A stretch of DNA of 64,000 nucleotides, taken from positions 3,105,001 to 3,169,000 of the forward strand of contig NZ_CP060436.1 of NCBI RefSeq assembly GCF_003590145.2, read 5' to 3'. Positions 9,107 through 17,005 of the stretch are shown piece after piece; position 1 is the first letter of the stretch; each line of letters begins with the position of its first letter. A program made the translations under genes and the position numbers. Below the pieces are notes generated by a model that searched no databases, was not told where the DNA came from, and saw nothing but the letters and a program-made list of their open reading frames with translations. This stretch comes from Pseudooceanicola algae. Its GTDB lineage: Bacteria; Pseudomonadota; Alphaproteobacteria; Rhodobacterales; Rhodobacteraceae.

Positions 9107-9221
9107 CTTGCGACCTCCGGCCTGGGGATTGCGGGCACAGGGCTGCGCGCCGGTCCGAAATTTCGGAGGCGCGACCCTTTCCAGCACTGTTGCAGGCATC
9201 TGACCGAGGTTCAACATGGTG

Positions 9222-9251
9222 AGGTTACGCGGGTCTGGCCGCCCCGGATCA
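9222..9251 (-). promoter_or_regulatory. Candidate RpoE-dependent promoter of rpoE-chrR
   Basis: On the minus strand TGATCC (9251-9246), an 18-nt spacer and TAACCT (9227-9222). TGATCC is the minus-35 element reported for R. sphaeroides RpoE promoters, so the operon is probably autoregulated. Transcription would start near 9215, leaving about 110 nt of leader before the proposed rpoE start. Confidence 0.55.
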
Positions 9252-9317
9252 CATTTCGTCGGGATTTTTCTACCCAACGGGCCCGGCGACTGGCGGTGCG
9301 ATTATTTCAACTTCGTG

Positions 9318-9347
9318 TGAACCGATCCGCGATACTTCCCGTATACA
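9318..9347 (+). promoter_or_regulatory. Candidate RpoE-dependent promoter of the FAD oxidoreductase/CFA operon
   Basis: TGAACC (9318-9323), an 18-nt spacer and TATACA (9342-9347), 27 bp before the ATG at 9375. It differs by one base from TGATCC and has the same spacing as the divergent rpoE promoter. Confidence 0.45.
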
Positions 9348-9374
9348 CTCCGAAACCTGCGACAGGAGCCGCCC

Positions 9375-10661
9375 ATGTCCTTCGATGCCCTTGCCTTCCG
9401 GCCCCAGCGTATCGCCATCATCGGCGGTGGCATTTCCGGCATGGCCTCGGCCTATATGCTGGCGCCGCATCACAAGGTGACACTGTTCGAAGCGGGGCCG
9501 ACCCTTGGCGGTCACGCCCGCACGGTCACGGCGGGGCTGCATGGCGATCAGCCCGTGGATACCGGCTTTATCGTCTTCAATTATGCCAACTACCCGCATC
9601 TGACGTCGATGTTCCGCGACCTGCATGTGCCGGTGACCCGCAGCGACATGAGCTTTGGCGCCTCGATCGACGGGGGGCGGATCGAATACGGGCTGCGCAA
9701 CCTCAGCGCTTTGATCGGGCAGAAACGCAACCTTCTACGCCCCGGTTTCGCCCGGATGGTGCGCGATATCCTGCGGTTCAACGCCCATGCGGAAACCGTG
9801 GCTAAGGATGACGAGACGACCGTGGCCGACCTGATGGAGACCCTGCAGCTTGGCCCCTGGTTCCGTGATTATTACCTGCGTCCGATCTGCGGGGCGATCT
9901 GGTCCACGCCCCCCGAAGGGATCGATGGGTTTCCGGCGCGTGCGCTGGTGCGCTTCTTCCGCAATCACGCGCTGCTTTCCGCCAGTGGTCAGCACCAGTG
10001 GTGGACGGTGCAGGGGGGCTCGGTCGAATATGTCCGGCGGTTGGAAACGCGGCTGCGCAGTCTTGGCTTGACGATCCGTACCCGCGCGCCCGTTGTCGGG
10101 TTGCACCGGGACGGACCGCTGCCGCGCCTCAGTCTGCCGGGCGCAGAGGACGAAACCTTCGATCAGGTGATCCTGGCCTGCCATTCGGATCAGGCGCTTC
10201 GGCTGCTGGCCCGCCCCCGGCCCGACGAAAAGGCCGCGTTGGCTGCCGTCGGTTATCAGGACAACCATGTGGTGCTGCACCGCGATGAACGCCAGATGCC
10301 GCGCCGCCGGGCCTGCTGGTCGTCCTGGGTTTACCGCGCTGACGAACAGGGCGGGGGGATCGGCGTGACCTACTGGATGAACAAGCTGCAAAATATCGAT
10401 CCGTCCGACCCTCTGTTCGTCTCGCTGAATCCGCAGGAAGGCGGCATCGACGATGGCGCGATTTACGATCAGACGGTCTTTCGCCACCCTGTTTTCGACC
10501 GCGCCGCGCTGAAGGCGCAGGGGCAGATCGCCGCGATGCAGGGCCGCGATGCCACCTGGTACGCCGGGGCCTGGCTGCGTCACGGATTCCACGAAGACGG
10601 CTTCGCAAGCGCCGTGCGGGTTGCCCGCCAGCTTGATCCGCAACTGGTCGGGGCAGGCTGA
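9375..10661 (+). CDS. FAD/NAD(P)-binding oxidoreductase, amine-oxidase fold (UfaD-like)
   Basis: Flavoprotein of 428 residues. The Rossmann FAD site IGGGISGMASAYML lies near residues 16-29, with the acidic FEAG end of the second strand and the GGHARTV loop following. An RBS-like ACAGGAG precedes the ATG. Genes of this type head ChrR/RpoE-regulated operons in Rhodobacter. The R. sphaeroides homologue was named UfaD and acts on a methylated fatty acyl chain on the way to furan fatty acids. That function is inferred here from the shared neighbourhood (DUF1365, CFA-synthase-like gene, rpoE-chrR), not from residues I can assign. The stop overlaps the next start (TGATG). Confidence 0.85.
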   Translation: MSFDALAFRPQRIAIIGGGISGMASAYMLAPHHKVTLFEAGPTLGGHARTVTAGLHGDQPVDTGFIVFNYANYPHLTSMFRDLHVPVTRSDMSFGASIDGGRIEYGLRNLSALIGQKRNLLRPGFARMVRDILRFNAHAETVAKDDETTVADLMETLQLGPWFRDYYLRPICGAIWSTPPEGIDGFPARALVRFFRNHALLSASGQHQWWTVQGGSVEYVRRLETRLRSLGLTIRTRAPVVGLHRDGPLPRLSLPGAEDETFDQVILACHSDQALRLLARPRPDEKAALAAVGYQDNHVVLHRDERQMPRRRACWSSWVYRADEQGGGIGVTYWMNKLQNIDPSDPLFVSLNPQEGGIDDGAIYDQTVFRHPVFDRAALKAQGQIAAMQGRDATWYAGAWLRHGFHEDGFASAVRVARQLDPQLVGAG

Positions 10662-11419
10662 TGACGCGCATCCCGCAGATGGTCCGGGGCCAGACCACCC
10701 ATTCCCGGCACGGTGCGGTGCAGCACAGCTTTCGCTATGGCGTGGATTATGTGCTGATCGACCCCGAAAACGACCGGACCCCCTGGCTGTTTTCGCGGCA
10801 CGGGCGCAACCTCGCATCGGTCCGGGATCGCGACCATGGCGGCCCGCGCGGGCAGGGCCGGGGCGTGACCTGGTGCCGCGAGGTTCTCGCGGAGCGCGGG
10901 CTGACGGGCGAAGGGTTCGATCAGATCCTGCTGCTGACCCAGCCGGCCTTCTTCGGGGCGCTTTTCAATCCGGTGTCCTTCTGGCTGGTCTTTCGCGGCG
11001 AGGCCCTGATTGCCGCCATTGCCGAGGTCAACAATACCTTCGGGGATCGGCATAGCTATCTTTGCGCACATCCCGGTTTCATGCCTATCGACGCGCAGGA
11101 TGATCTGCGTGCGCGCAAGGTTTTTCATGTTTCGCCCTTCCGCCAGATCTCGGGCGACTATCGGTTCCGGTTCAGCATCGGACTTGACCGGATCGCCATT
11201 CTGATCGCTCATGAGGACGGGTCCGAAGGCTTGCACGCCACCCTGACGGGTCGCCGCGAGCGCTTGACCAGCCGCGCCCTGCTGGCCAGCGCCCTGCTGC
11301 GCCGCCCGTTCGGGGCGCTGCGGACCATCGTCCTGATCTACCGGCAGGCGCTTGCCCTGCGTCTGAAGGGCGCGATTTATCGCCGCCGCCCGGCCCCGCC
11401 TGCAAAGGAGCTTTCCTGA
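10661..11419 (+). CDS. DUF1365 family protein
   Basis: 252-residue protein of the DUF1365 family, which regularly sits between an FAD amine-oxidase-like gene and a cyclopropane-fatty-acid-synthase-like gene, as here. Recognisable family segments are HGAVQHSFRYGVDYVLIDPE near the N-terminus, the LFSRHGRNLASVRDRDHGG segment and FNPVSFWLVFRGE, with a KVFHVSPF block around residues 148-155. No catalytic residues are established for the family. It overlaps both neighbours by single bases in TGATG junctions, so the three proteins are made together and probably act on membrane fatty acyl chains. Confidence 0.88.
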   Translation: MTRIPQMVRGQTTHSRHGAVQHSFRYGVDYVLIDPENDRTPWLFSRHGRNLASVRDRDHGGPRGQGRGVTWCREVLAERGLTGEGFDQILLLTQPAFFGALFNPVSFWLVFRGEALIAAIAEVNNTFGDRHSYLCAHPGFMPIDAQDDLRARKVFHVSPFRQISGDYRFRFSIGLDRIAILIAHEDGSEGLHATLTGRRERLTSRALLASALLRRPFGALRTIVLIYRQALALRLKGAIYRRRPAPPAKELS

Positions 11420-12576
11420 TGTCCTATCTTTCCGACCGCGTGAAACGCGATTTCCTGACCAGCTGCGAGGCCATCCAGACCGGCCGCCTGCGCCTTGTAA
11501 CGCCCGAAGGCGTGACCCATCACTTCGGCGAGACAGGCGAAGAGGTCACGCTGATGATCCACGACTGGCAGGCAGTGACGGCCGCCCTGGCCCGTGGCGA
11601 TGTCGGCTTCGGAGAGGCCTTCGTGCAGGGTCTCTGGGATACGAATTCGGTCGAGGGCCTGACCTGCCTGGCCCTGCAGAACCTGCGCCAGTTCGAGAAA
11701 TTCGCCTATGCCAGCCCGCTGCAAAGCCTCAAGTTCCGGCTGGTCGACCGGGCGTTGCGGGCCAACTCCCGGCGTGGCGCGGGGCGCAACATCCGGGCGC
11801 ATTACGACACTGGCAACGAATTCTTCCAGCTTTGGCTGGACCCGTCGATGACATATTCCTCGGCCCTGTTCGCGCCGGACGACGACGACCTGGGGCGCGC
11901 GCAGATGCGCAAGTACGACCGTATCCTCGACCGGGTCGGCGGCGGAGAGCGCCTGTTGGAAATCGGCTGCGGCTGGGGTGGGTTTGCCGAACGGGCGGCC
12001 GGGCAGGGGCGCGACGTGACCGCGCTGACGATTTCGCCGGCGCAGCGGGCCTATGCCGATGCGCGTCTGGACGGGCGTGCCGACATCCGTCTGCAGGACT
12101 ACCGCGACAGCGAGGGGCGCTTTGACGGCATCGTCTCGATCGAGATGATCGAAGCCGTGGGCGAACGCTACTGGCCGACCTATTTCGAAACCCTGCGTGA
12201 TCGCCTGACCGAAGGCGGGCGGGCCGTGGTGCAGGCGATCACAGTGCCGGATAGCTATTTCCCTACCTATCGCAAGGGCTCCGATTATATCCGTCAGCAT
12301 GCCTTTCCCGGCGGCCAGCTTCTGTGCGACCAGGAGATCACCCGCGCCGCACGCGCGGCCGGAATGCGGGTCGTGGGGAATTTCGCTTTCGGTCAGGATT
12401 ATGCCCGGACCTGTCGCACCTGGCTTGACCGTATGGAGGCCGAACGCCCCCGCATCCGCGAGCTTGGCCATGGCAGCGCCTTCCTGCGTAGCTGGCAATA
12501 TTACCTCGGCATCTGCGCGGCCTCGTTCAGTGTCGGGCAGACGGATGTGGTGCAGGTCGAACTGGTGCGGGGCTGA
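11419..12576 (+). CDS. Cyclopropane-fatty-acyl-phospholipid synthase family methyltransferase
   Basis: SAM-dependent methyltransferase acting on unsaturated acyl chains of membrane phospholipids; 385 residues. SAM motif I is LEIGCGWGGFAERAAGQG, preceded by the family signature HYDTGNEFFQLWLDPSMTYS. The SIEMIEAVGERYWPTYFE segment contains catalytic Glu residues typical of CFA synthases. The homologue in R. sphaeroides is an RpoE target; UfaM in the furan-fatty-acid pathway belongs to this family, so the product could be a methylated rather than a cyclopropane chain. It is the last gene of the three-gene overlapping operon and is followed by a terminator. Confidence 0.93.
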   Translation: MSYLSDRVKRDFLTSCEAIQTGRLRLVTPEGVTHHFGETGEEVTLMIHDWQAVTAALARGDVGFGEAFVQGLWDTNSVEGLTCLALQNLRQFEKFAYASPLQSLKFRLVDRALRANSRRGAGRNIRAHYDTGNEFFQLWLDPSMTYSSALFAPDDDDLGRAQMRKYDRILDRVGGGERLLEIGCGWGGFAERAAGQGRDVTALTISPAQRAYADARLDGRADIRLQDYRDSEGRFDGIVSIEMIEAVGERYWPTYFETLRDRLTEGGRAVVQAITVPDSYFPTYRKGSDYIRQHAFPGGQLLCDQEITRAARAAGMRVVGNFAFGQDYARTCRTWLDRMEAERPRIRELGHGSAFLRSWQYYLGICAASFSVGQTDVVQVELVRG

Positions 12577-12647
12577 CGTAACGGCAGACCGGTTTGGCTC
12601 GGCCTCTGCGCGTGAAGCTGCCGAAGTTGCGTGTTTACAAGCGATTT

Positions 12648-12683
12648 CCCGCCGCAAACGACCAGTGCGGCGGGTTATTGTTG
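12648..12683 (+). terminator. Rho-independent terminator after the CFA-synthase-like gene
   Basis: CCCGCCGCA (12648-12656), a 9-nt loop, TGCGGCGGG (12666-12674) and a T-rich tail TTATTGTTG. It separates the operon from the downstream SDR gene. Confidence 0.85.
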
Positions 12684-12794
12684 TAGCACTGTTAAATTCT
12701 TCGAAACTTAAATGATTGGGTTTTCGTGACTATTACGTCAGCGCGCTAGCTGAAGATTTCTTTATTGTCCTGATCGCCTTTCGGAGTACCATGA

Positions 12795-13550
12795 ATGTTT
12801 CCACGACATACGCCGCGTCAGATTGACGGCAAGACTTACTGGATCATCGGAGCGAGCGAAGGCCTTGGGCGCTCTGTCGCTCGGGAAATGTCCCGCCTCG
12901 GGGCGCATTTGATCCTGTCCGCCCGAAGCGGAGAGCGTCTGAACAACCTCGCCGAGGAACTCGGTTCCGCTGAGGTTCTGGAAATGGATGTCAGTGACCC
13001 GGACTCGATCAGGGCGGCGTTGCAGCGCGGAAGTGAGGCCGATGGCCTGATTTATTGTGCTGGCAGCTACGACCCCATGACCGCGCAGGAATGGGATCCC
13101 GAAAAGGCCGAACAGATCGTCGATGTGAACTTCCTTGGCGCGATGCGCGTGCTGGGCCGTACGGTGCCGGGTTGGGTTGATCGCGGTTTTGGCCATGTGG
13201 TTCTGATCGGCTCGCTTGCCGGGTTCAAGGGTCTGCCGGGGGCCATCGGGTACGGGGCCAGCAAGGCGGCGCTGCGTCATCTGGCCGAAGATCTCTATAT
13301 TGATCTCAAGGGCACCGGCGTGGATGTTCAGGTCGCGAACCCCGGTTTCTTCCGCTCGCGGCTGACCGAAAAGAACCGCTTCGAGATGAAGCAGCTCATG
13401 CCGATGGAAAAGGCCGTGTATCACGTCATGTGCCTGATCCGGAATCCCGAGCCGCGTCAGGTCAATTTCCCGGCGCCCTTCTCCTGGGTCTTTACCGTTC
13501 TGGGCCGTATCTTGCCGTTCCGTCTGTACGCGCGGCTGGTCAGCAGCTGA
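12795..13550 (+). CDS. Short-chain dehydrogenase/reductase
   Basis: Classical SDR of 251 residues. The NAD(P) site is GASEGLGRSVAREM near residues 20-33, the catalytic Tyr-x3-Lys is YGASK, and the preceding GSLAG supplies the catalytic Ser region. The start at 12795 is preceded by CGGAG with 8-nt spacing; an ATG 4 bp upstream is out of frame. An SDR is also part of the RpoE/ChrR regulon in R. sphaeroides, so a role in the same stress response is plausible. However, a terminator precedes it and I see no clear RpoE promoter. The substrate is unknown. Confidence 0.9.
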   Translation: MFPRHTPRQIDGKTYWIIGASEGLGRSVAREMSRLGAHLILSARSGERLNNLAEELGSAEVLEMDVSDPDSIRAALQRGSEADGLIYCAGSYDPMTAQEWDPEKAEQIVDVNFLGAMRVLGRTVPGWVDRGFGHVVLIGSLAGFKGLPGAIGYGASKAALRHLAEDLYIDLKGTGVDVQVANPGFFRSRLTEKNRFEMKQLMPMEKAVYHVMCLIRNPEPRQVNFPAPFSWVFTVLGRILPFRLYARLVSS

Positions 13551-13558
13551 TCTCAAGC

Positions 13559-13634
13559 CGGGTGCGGACAAGCGGAAGAGGCAATTGCGAGACTGGCTAT
13601 CGTCGTATCGACCTCAGATACTTGTCCGCATCCG
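13559..13634. repeat. 14-bp inverted repeat spanning the SDR/hutC convergent junction
   Basis: Arms at 13559-13572 and 13621-13634 pair over 14 bp with one G-T. The core TGCGGACAAG / CTTGTCCGCA is perfect, and the spacer is 48 nt. The right arm lies inside the 3-prime end of hutC. It probably acts as a bidirectional 3-prime structure. Confidence 0.5.
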
Positions 13635-14315
13635 AAAGCCCGGTGCGTAAGTCATCCGGACCAGCGTGATCGGCCCCTGGTCATTCCAGGTCGACCGTTC
13701 GGCGGCGAACAGCGCAGTGCCCAGGCTGGTGTCGAAGGCATCGGCCAGGGCCGCATCGGCGGGCAGGGCGAAAAAGCTCATGTCGCCACCGGTATAGGGC
13801 GCGTTCTGTACCAGCCATTCATTGGCGCTGATCCGGGCGAAATCCTGATCCGCAAGGTCCGGTGCATTTGCCAGATTGATATAGCGTTCCTCATGGATAT
13901 AGGGTCGCCCGTCTTCGTAATGCAGCGTCACCGTATGCAGCACCTCGGCCCCGTCGGGCAGGGGAAAGACGCCGCCCAGATGCGCCGGCAGTGGGCGGGT
14001 GCCGCGTTGTTGCAGGGCATGGTGATAGGTGCCGCCGCGTGCCTCGACCTCTTCCCGGATGATCGGGATGGTCAGGGTGGCCTTGTGCGGTGGGTTCACC
14101 GCGACCCGCGTGCCCGCCCGCCGGCGGCGATGCACCAGCCCGGCATCCGCAAGGTCGCGCAGGGCGCGGTTAACGGTGGTCCGCGCGCAGCCGAATTCCT
14201 CGGCCAGTTCGACCTCTCCGGGGATCAGTGCGCCGGGTTCCCAGACACGTTCGCGCACCCGGCGCAGAAGCTCGTCCCGGATCAGGATCCAGCTCTTGGC
14301 GTCGCGTGTGCTCAC
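13614..14315 (-). CDS. hutC: HutC, GntR/HutC-family repressor of histidine utilisation
   Basis: Transcriptional repressor, 233 residues from a GTG at 14315. That start follows GAGGGAGAAGCT and overlaps the hutF stop (GTGA). The N-terminal GntR winged helix covers roughly residues 5-70 (IPGEVELAEEFGCARTTVNR recognition segment); the C-terminal UTRA ligand domain extends to the end. HutC proteins bind urocanate and then release hut promoters. It is transcribed with hutF, divergent from hutIHGU, which fits autoregulated control of the whole locus from the intergenic region at 15713-15805. Confidence 0.93.
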   Translation of the reverse strand: MSTRDAKSWILIRDELLRRVRERVWEPGALIPGEVELAEEFGCARTTVNRALRDLADAGLVHRRRRAGTRVAVNPPHKATLTIPIIREEVEARGGTYHHALQQRGTRPLPAHLGGVFPLPDGAEVLHTVTLHYEDGRPYIHEERYINLANAPDLADQDFARISANEWLVQNAPYTGGDMSFFALPADAALADAFDTSLGTALFAAERSTWNDQGPITLVRMTYAPGFRMRTSI

Positions 14316-15712
14316 AGCTTCTCCCTCAGGGCGCGCATCCGGTCGCGGTAGCGGGCGCGGATCACATCGCCCCGGTGGTGGCGCCCATCCTGCACGATAT
14401 GACGCCCCGCTGACCACAGATCGGTGACCATGGCATCGCTGCCGGCAAAGATCCACGCGTCCAGCAGGGCATCGCCGCGCCGTCCTTCGAGGTCAATCGC
14501 CTCACCATCCAGCGCCAGCAGATCGGCAAAGGCCCCGGTTTCGATCACGCCGGAGGTGCGCCCAGCCGCCTGCGCCCCGCCCCGCAGCGCGGCATCGTAC
14601 AGCACTCGCCCCGTAGACTGCGTCGGGGTCGCCACGCTGGCCCGGCAGAGATCGCGCAGGCGCTGGCTGTATTCCAGGGTGCGCAATTCCTCGGACAGGG
14701 AAATGCGGATGTTGGAATCCGATCCTAGCCCGATCCGCCCGCCGGCCCCAAGATAGCTGACCCCGTTGAAGATCCCGTCGCCCAGGCTGGATTCCGTGAT
14801 CGGGCACAGCCCGGCGACCGCGCCGCTTTGCGCCAGGGCCAGGGTTTCCGTGCCGGTCATCTGGGTGCAATGGATCAGGCACCATTGCGCCGTGATTTCG
14901 TGCCGGCCCAGCAGGTAATCGACGGGGCGCTGGCCATGAGCGGCCTCGACCTCGGTCACCTCGGCGACCTGTTCGGCCAGGTGCATGTGGATGGGGGTGT
15001 CGCCGGCAAGGGCGATCGCGGCGCTCAGTCCCTCGGGCGTCACGGCGCGCAGGGAATGGGGCGCGACGCCCAGAATGGTATCGCCCGGCAGCCCGGAAAT
15101 CGCCCGACGGGCGGCGTCATGCAGTCGCGCGAAACGCTCCGGGTCATTGCCGAAGCGCACCTGACCGGCCCCGAGCACCCGTCCGTCGCACCCGCCCTGA
15201 CTATAGAGAACCGGCAGCATGGTCAGGCCCAGCCCGGTCTGATCCGCCGCCGCCGCGATGCGCGCCGACATCTCGCCCAGATCGTCATAGGGCGTGCCGC
15301 CAGGCTGGTGGTGCAGGTAGTGGAACTCACCCACGGCGGCATAGCCGGCTTCGGCCATTTCGACCTGTACGAGGGCGGCAATGGCCTCGACATCCTCCGG
15401 TGTCAGCAGGTCGAGGAAGCGGAACATGATCTGCCGCCAGGTCCAGAAGGTGTCGCGCGGTTCCGGCCCGCGTGCTTCGCTCATCCCGGCCATTGCGCGC
15501 TGAAAGGCGTGGCTGTGCAGGTTCACCGGTGCGGGCAGGACCACGGCCCGGCGCGTGCCCTGCGGGGCGGCGCCCGGCGTGACTTCGGCAATCCGGCCCC
15601 TGGCATCGATGCGGATCAGAACGTCGCTTTGCCAGCCCTCGGGCAGCAAGGCCTGCCCGGCGAACAGGAATTCATCGCTTTGCTTGCCGGTCTCGCGGGT
15701 CGGGCTGGGCAT
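14312..15712 (-). CDS. hutF: Formimidoylglutamate deiminase HutF
   Basis: Amidohydrolase that deaminates N-formimino-L-glutamate to N-formyl-L-glutamate, the fourth step of the five-step histidine pathway. 466 residues. The metal-binding signature is NLHSHAFQRAMAG near residue 64; further metal-site blocks are MHLAEQ and the HCTQM and GLGSDSN segments. Presence of both HutF and HutG shows that this organism uses the two-step deiminase/deformylase branch rather than HutG-type formiminoglutamase. It lies in an operon with hutC. Confidence 0.96.
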   Translation of the reverse strand: MPSPTRETGKQSDEFLFAGQALLPEGWQSDVLIRIDARGRIAEVTPGAAPQGTRRAVVLPAPVNLHSHAFQRAMAGMSEARGPEPRDTFWTWRQIMFRFLDLLTPEDVEAIAALVQVEMAEAGYAAVGEFHYLHHQPGGTPYDDLGEMSARIAAAADQTGLGLTMLPVLYSQGGCDGRVLGAGQVRFGNDPERFARLHDAARRAISGLPGDTILGVAPHSLRAVTPEGLSAAIALAGDTPIHMHLAEQVAEVTEVEAAHGQRPVDYLLGRHEITAQWCLIHCTQMTGTETLALAQSGAVAGLCPITESSLGDGIFNGVSYLGAGGRIGLGSDSNIRISLSEELRTLEYSQRLRDLCRASVATPTQSTGRVLYDAALRGGAQAAGRTSGVIETGAFADLLALDGEAIDLEGRRGDALLDAWIFAGSDAMVTDLWSAGRHIVQDGRHHRGDVIRARYRDRMRALREKL

Positions 15713-15725
15713 CGTGCGAACCTCG

Positions 15726-15753
15726 TTGACAGGTAAATATGTCCATGCATAAT
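15726..15753 (+). promoter_or_regulatory. Candidate hutI promoter with overlapping operator-like sequence
   Basis: TTGACA (15726-15731), a 16-nt spacer and CATAAT (15748-15753). TGTCCATGCA, an imperfect dyad reminiscent of HutC sites, overlaps the spacer and minus-10. A second dyad, GACTTAATCAAGTC, lies at 15765-15778. HutC binding here is an inference. Confidence 0.5.
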
Positions 15754-15805
15754 TTCAAATACCGTGACTTAATCAAGTCCCAACAGTCCTGACCCCGAGG
15801 TTTTC

Positions 15806-17005
15806 GTGCCCCAACGCATATTCACCAACGCCCGACTGGCGACGATGGAGGCAGATGGCGCGCCCTATGGCCTGATCCCCGATGGCGCGCTGATTCTCGA
15901 CGGCGACCGCATCCTGTGGTGCGGCGCGCAATCGGATCTGCCCGACAGCGACGCGCCCCGCGAAGACCTTGGCGGGCGGCTCGTGACCCCCGGCCTGATC
16001 GATTGCCACAGTCATGTCGTCTTTGGCGGCAACCGCGCAAAGGAATTCGAACTGCGGCTTCAGGGGGCGAGTTATGAAGAGGTCGCGCGCGCCGGCGGTG
16101 GCATCGTGTCGACCGTGCGGGCGACCCGCGCGGCAGACGAGGCCACCCTGCTGGCCGATGCGCTGCCCCGCGTCGATGCGCTGATCGCCGAGGGTGTCAC
16201 CAGTCTGGAAATCAAGTCTGGCTACGGGCTGGATGTCGAGACCGAGTTGCGGATGCTGCGCGTGGCCCGCCAGATCGGCGAAATGCGCCCGATCACCATC
16301 TGTACCAGCTTTCTCGGGGCGCATGCGGTGCCCGAAGACTACAAGGGCCGGACCGATGCCTATCTGGATGAGGTCTGCCTGCCGGCCCTGCGCCGCGCCC
16401 ACGACGCAGGCCTTGTCGATGCGGTGGACGGGTTCTGCGAAGGCATCGCCTTTTCCCCCGACCAGATCGCGCGGGTCTTTGACGTAGCTCACGCACTGGG
16501 CCTGCCGGTCAAGCTGCATGCCGAACAATTGTCCAACCTTGGCGGCGCGGCGCTTGCCGCAAGCCATGGCGCGCTGTCGGCGGATCATATCGAATACCTC
16601 GACGCGGCCGGGGTGCAGGCCATGGCCGGGGCGGGCACCGTCGCGGTGCTGCTGCCCGGCGCCTTCTATACCCTGCGCGAAACCCAGGCGCCCCCGGTCG
16701 ACCTGTTGCGCGCCGCCGGCGTGCCGATCGCACTGGCGACCGATTGCAATCCCGGCTCCTCGCCTCTGGCTTCGCTGCTGCTGACGCTCAACATGGGCTG
16801 CACCCTGTTCCGCCTCACCCCGGACGAGGCGCTTGCCGGGACGACCCGCAATGCCGCGCGGGCCCTCGGACTGACAGATCGCGGCGTGCTGCGGGCCGGG
16901 ATGCGCGCTGATCTTGCCATCTGGGATGTGTCCGAACCCGCCGAACTGGCCTATCGCATCGGGTTCAACCCGCTCTACCAGCGCATTTCAGGAGGCTGCG
17001 TATGA
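15806..17005 (+). CDS. hutI: Imidazolonepropionase HutI
   Basis: Zinc amidohydrolase opening the imidazolone ring of 4-imidazolone-5-propionate to give formiminoglutamate; 399 residues. The start is GTG at 15806, 5 nt after CCGAGG. Metal and substrate motifs are [19 protein letters not shown], then [21 protein letters not shown] and [10 protein letters not shown]. It is the first gene of the hutI-H-G-U operon and its TGA overlaps the hutH ATG. Confidence 0.97.
   Translation: MPQRIFTNARLATMEADGAPYGLIPDGALILDGDRILWCGAQSDLPDSDAPREDLGGRLVTPGLIDCHSHVVFGGNRAKEFELRLQGASYEEVARAGGGIVSTVRATRAADEATLLADALPRVDALIAEGVTSLEIKSGYGLDVETELRMLRVARQIGEMRPITICTSFLGAHAVPEDYKGRTDAYLDEVCLPALRRAHDAGLVDAVDGFCEGIAFSPDQIARVFDVAHALGLPVKLHAEQLSNLGGAALAASHGALSADHIEYLDAAGVQAMAGAGTVAVLLPGAFYTLRETQAPPVDLLRAAGVPIALATDCNPGSSPLASLLLTLNMGCTLFRLTPDEALAGTTRNAARALGLTDRGVLRAGMRADLAIWDVSEPAELAYRIGFNPLYQRISGGCV

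Noticed and set aside
9107-9277. In-frame TTG (9277) and ATG (9217, 9199) starts for rpoE
   Set aside because: The TTG lies upstream of the candidate promoter and the ATG at 9217 is essentially at the predicted transcript start. The encoded extension (Pro/Arg-rich) does not resemble RpoE N-termini, and the only strong Shine-Dalgarno lies at 9114-9118.
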